From: CAWJHE01 sp963842455
GTDB lineage: Bacteria; Chloroflexota; Anaerolineae; Anaerolineales; UBA4823
Assembly (NCBI GenBank): GCA_963842455.1
Contig: CAWJHE010000006.1
Coordinates: 186,001 to 250,000 of the forward strand
Length of the DNA stretch: 64,000 bases
Direction of reading: 5' to 3'
Numbering within the stretch: position 1 is the first letter of the stretch; every line of letters begins with the position of its first letter. Positions 62,440 to 64,000 of this stretch are shown one piece after another. Under the pieces are notes generated by a model, which made no database searches, was not told the origin of the DNA, and saw only the letters and a list, made by a program, of their open reading frames with translations. Both the position numbers and the translations under genes were made by a program.

Positions 62440-63702
62440 ATGCCGCTCGAACCTACCTTAATTCGCCAGCAATTCCCCGCCTTGGATCGCCAGGCAATCT
62501 TCCTGGATAACCCGGGAGGAACACAAATTTCCAGGCATTCTTTGGACCGGATGGTTTCCTACTTAACGGATCATAACGCTAACCATGGCGGTGCATTTGC
62601 TACCAGCATTGAATCGGATGCTATCCTGGATGAAGCTCATGCAGCCATGGCGGATTTTCTGAATGCATCGCGTCCGGAGGAAATTATTTTTGGTGCGAAC
62701 ATGACCACCCTGACTTTGCATATGAGCCGCTCGATTGCGCGCACCTGGCAAGCAGGGGATGAGATCGTTGTGACGCGCCTCGACCATGACGCCAACATCA
62801 CCCCTTGGGTTTTGGCTGCTCAGGATCGTGGCGTAAAGGTTCGCTGGGTTAATTTCAATAAAGAAGAGGGGACACTTGACCTGGATGAAATGCGAGCTGC
62901 CCTGCAAGGCAATCCACGTTTGTTAGCCGTAGGTTATGCCTCCAATTCATTGGGCACGATCAATCCGCTTGGGGAAATTATCAAAATGGCGCATCAGGCT
63001 GGAGCTTGGGTGTATGTGGATGCAGTTCAGTATGCACCGCATGGACCTATAGACGTGCAGGAACTGGGCTGTGACTTCCTGGTTTGCTCGGCATACAAGT
63101 TCTTTGGACCGCATGCAGGAGTGGTCTACGGTCGCTATGAGCTGTTAGATGAATTGACAGCTTACAAAGTCCGCCCGGCATCCAACCAGCTCCCTGATAA
63201 ATTTGAAACAGGGACTCAAAATCATGAGGCCATCGCAGGTATCTTGGGAGCTATCGAATACCTGGAATGGTTGGGCAAGCAATTTGGATCCCCTTACACT
63301 GAGAAGTATGCTGTACGATATCAAAATCGCCGTTTGCACTTGAAGCAAGCTATGGCTGCTATCCGGGCTTATGAGTATGAGATCAGCCGGGCGGTTCTTG
63401 AAGTGTTGGAGGAGACTCCTGGTGTTCAGCTTTATGGATTGCGTGATATGCGCCGCCTGGATGAGCGTGTGCCTACATTCTCTTTCACCATGCAAGGAAT
63501 GCATCCCAGAACTGTGGCAGAGAAGTTGGCGGGCAGCGAAATTTTTGTGTGGGATGGTAATTACTATGCTCTGCAAATAAGCGAGCAGTTAGGTGTGGAG
63601 GAGAAGGGGGGCATGGTGCGGGTAGGTCCTGTACATTACAATACGGTGGATGAGATTTATCAGTTTGGGGAAGCGATGAGGAGCCTGGCGGCATCGTTGT
63701 AG
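62440..63702 (+). CDS. Cysteine-desulfurase-like class V aminotransferase
   Basis: This PLP enzyme of about 420 residues has IFLDNPGGTQISRHSLDRM at the N-terminus, RLDHDANITPWVLAA, VDAVQYAPHGPIDVQELG and the PLP Lys in VCSAYKFFGPHAGVVYG. It belongs to the cysteine-desulfurase-like subgroup related to SufS/CsdA but lacking a full sulfur operon nearby. ATG 62440 has GGAGA six bases upstream; a TTG at 62428 is less likely. Confidence 0.85.
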   Translation: MPLEPTLIRQQFPALDRQAIFLDNPGGTQISRHSLDRMVSYLTDHNANHGGAFATSIESDAILDEAHAAMADFLNASRPEEIIFGANMTTLTLHMSRSIARTWQAGDEIVVTRLDHDANITPWVLAAQDRGVKVRWVNFNKEEGTLDLDEMRAALQGNPRLLAVGYASNSLGTINPLGEIIKMAHQAGAWVYVDAVQYAPHGPIDVQELGCDFLVCSAYKFFGPHAGVVYGRYELLDELTAYKVRPASNQLPDKFETGTQNHEAIAGILGAIEYLEWLGKQFGSPYTEKYAVRYQNRRLHLKQAMAAIRAYEYEISRAVLEVLEETPGVQLYGLRDMRRLDERVPTFSFTMQGMHPRTVAEKLAGSEIFVWDGNYYALQISEQLGVEEKGGMVRVGPVHYNTVDEIYQFGEAMRSLAASL

Positions 63703-63734
63703 GTTTTTATCAATATCTCTTAATTTGAGGTGAA

Positions 63735-63766
63735 AGAGGGATTCCTGATGATTATGGAATCCCTCT
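63735..63766 (+). terminator. Terminator-like hairpin after the desulfurase-like gene
   Basis: A perfect 11-bp stem (63735-63745 with 63756-63766) has a 10-base loop; the following sequence is only moderately T-rich. Sequence 63767-63906 holds T-runs and a small inverted repeat (63843-63849 with 63860-63866) but no gene. Confidence 0.6.
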
Positions 63767-63906
63767 TATTGATTGTCCGGAAATAGATTGTCCATTTAGT
63801 TGGTTCACCAGGTTTTTTTAGAATTTTTTTGGGTTTTATGGATGACTATGACCCGACCAATAGTCAAATTTGCTTAGGCAGTAGAGGCATTGGTTCGCTA
63901 AGGAAA

Positions 63907-64000
63907 TTACACCAATATTACTGGTTGATTCTTGCTTTGTCTTAGGGCTTCCAGGTTAGCTTTTATGGAACGCCCTGCTTTCTTATCCTCAATAGCTTGT
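63907..64000 (-). CDS. C-terminal end of an unidentified protein (partial)
   Basis: On the minus strand 30 codons run from the window edge to TAA at 63907-63909, with charged, helical content (AIEDKKAGRSIKANLEALRQ). The start is beyond the window. Too short to name. Confidence 0.45.
   Translation of the reverse strand, partial: QAIEDKKAGRSIKANLEALRQSKNQPVILV

Noticed and set aside
1..64000. CRISPR arrays, insertion sequences, prophage genes
   Set aside because: I looked for regularly spaced repeats, transposase motifs and phage structural genes and saw none.

Overview
The window reads as a chromosomal segment of a respiring Chloroflexota bacterium, most likely class Anaerolineae. This is inferred from gene content and protein style: a Vms1/VLRF1-type release-factor-like protein, a split cytochrome b with a subunit IV/diheme c fusion, an E. 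coli-type NADP isocitrate dehydrogenase and GAF-rich two-component proteins. No rRNA gene is present to settle the taxonomy. I see no insertion sequences, prophage or CRISPR arrays. Several genes carry single-base frameshifts, mostly in or near homopolymer runs, which look more like assembly errors than real decay.

Region 1 (1-29.9 kb, all minus strand) is a surface-polysaccharide locus. It holds nucleotide-sugar enzymes (UDP-sugar 6-dehydrogenase, UDP-sugar epimerase, GDP-fucose-synthase-like epimerase/reductase, PseB-type UDP-GlcNAc 4,6-dehydratase, RmlD-like reductase), a NeuB-type nonulosonate synthase with an SpsF-like cytidylyltransferase, many glycosyltransferases, a Wzx-like flippase, a Wzm/Wzt ABC exporter and a MarR-type EPS regulator. 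It also holds three sulfotransferase genes and a bifunctional ATP sulfurylase/APS kinase that would supply their donor, PAPS. Together these predict a sulfated, possibly nonulosonic-acid-containing extracellular glycan. Region 2 (29.9-34.7 kb, minus) is housekeeping: family-4 uracil-DNA glycosylase, RimI, TsaB, TsaE and a PcrA/UvrD helicase.

Region 3 (34.7-53.2 kb) is mixed: DNA polymerase III delta', a GAF-GAF-PAS histidine kinase, a damaged metallo-beta-lactamase-like gene, asparaginase, endonuclease III, a two-gene signalling operon with degenerate receiver domains, a Vms1-like peptidyl-tRNA hydrolase, rhomboid protease, methyltransferase, tRNA-Pro, ribonuclease HII and an S9 peptidase. 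Region 4 (53.2-64 kb) is energy metabolism: CorA, isocitrate dehydrogenase, Rieske/cytochrome b/cytochrome c (qcrABC-like), succinate dehydrogenase sdhCDAB, tRNA-Arg and a cysteine-desulfurase-like enzyme.

The most striking signal is the roughly 400-base leader of the corA-type gene (54127-54527, minus). It has a good promoter, a long structured stretch and an intrinsic terminator. After these comes a 21-codon upstream ORF whose peptide contains Glu-Pro-Asp-Pro, the same acidic/proline motif as the Mg2+-sensing MgtL leader peptide of enterobacteria. A hairpin starts at the ORF's stop codon, and one arm of it can alternatively pair over the corA ribosome binding site.
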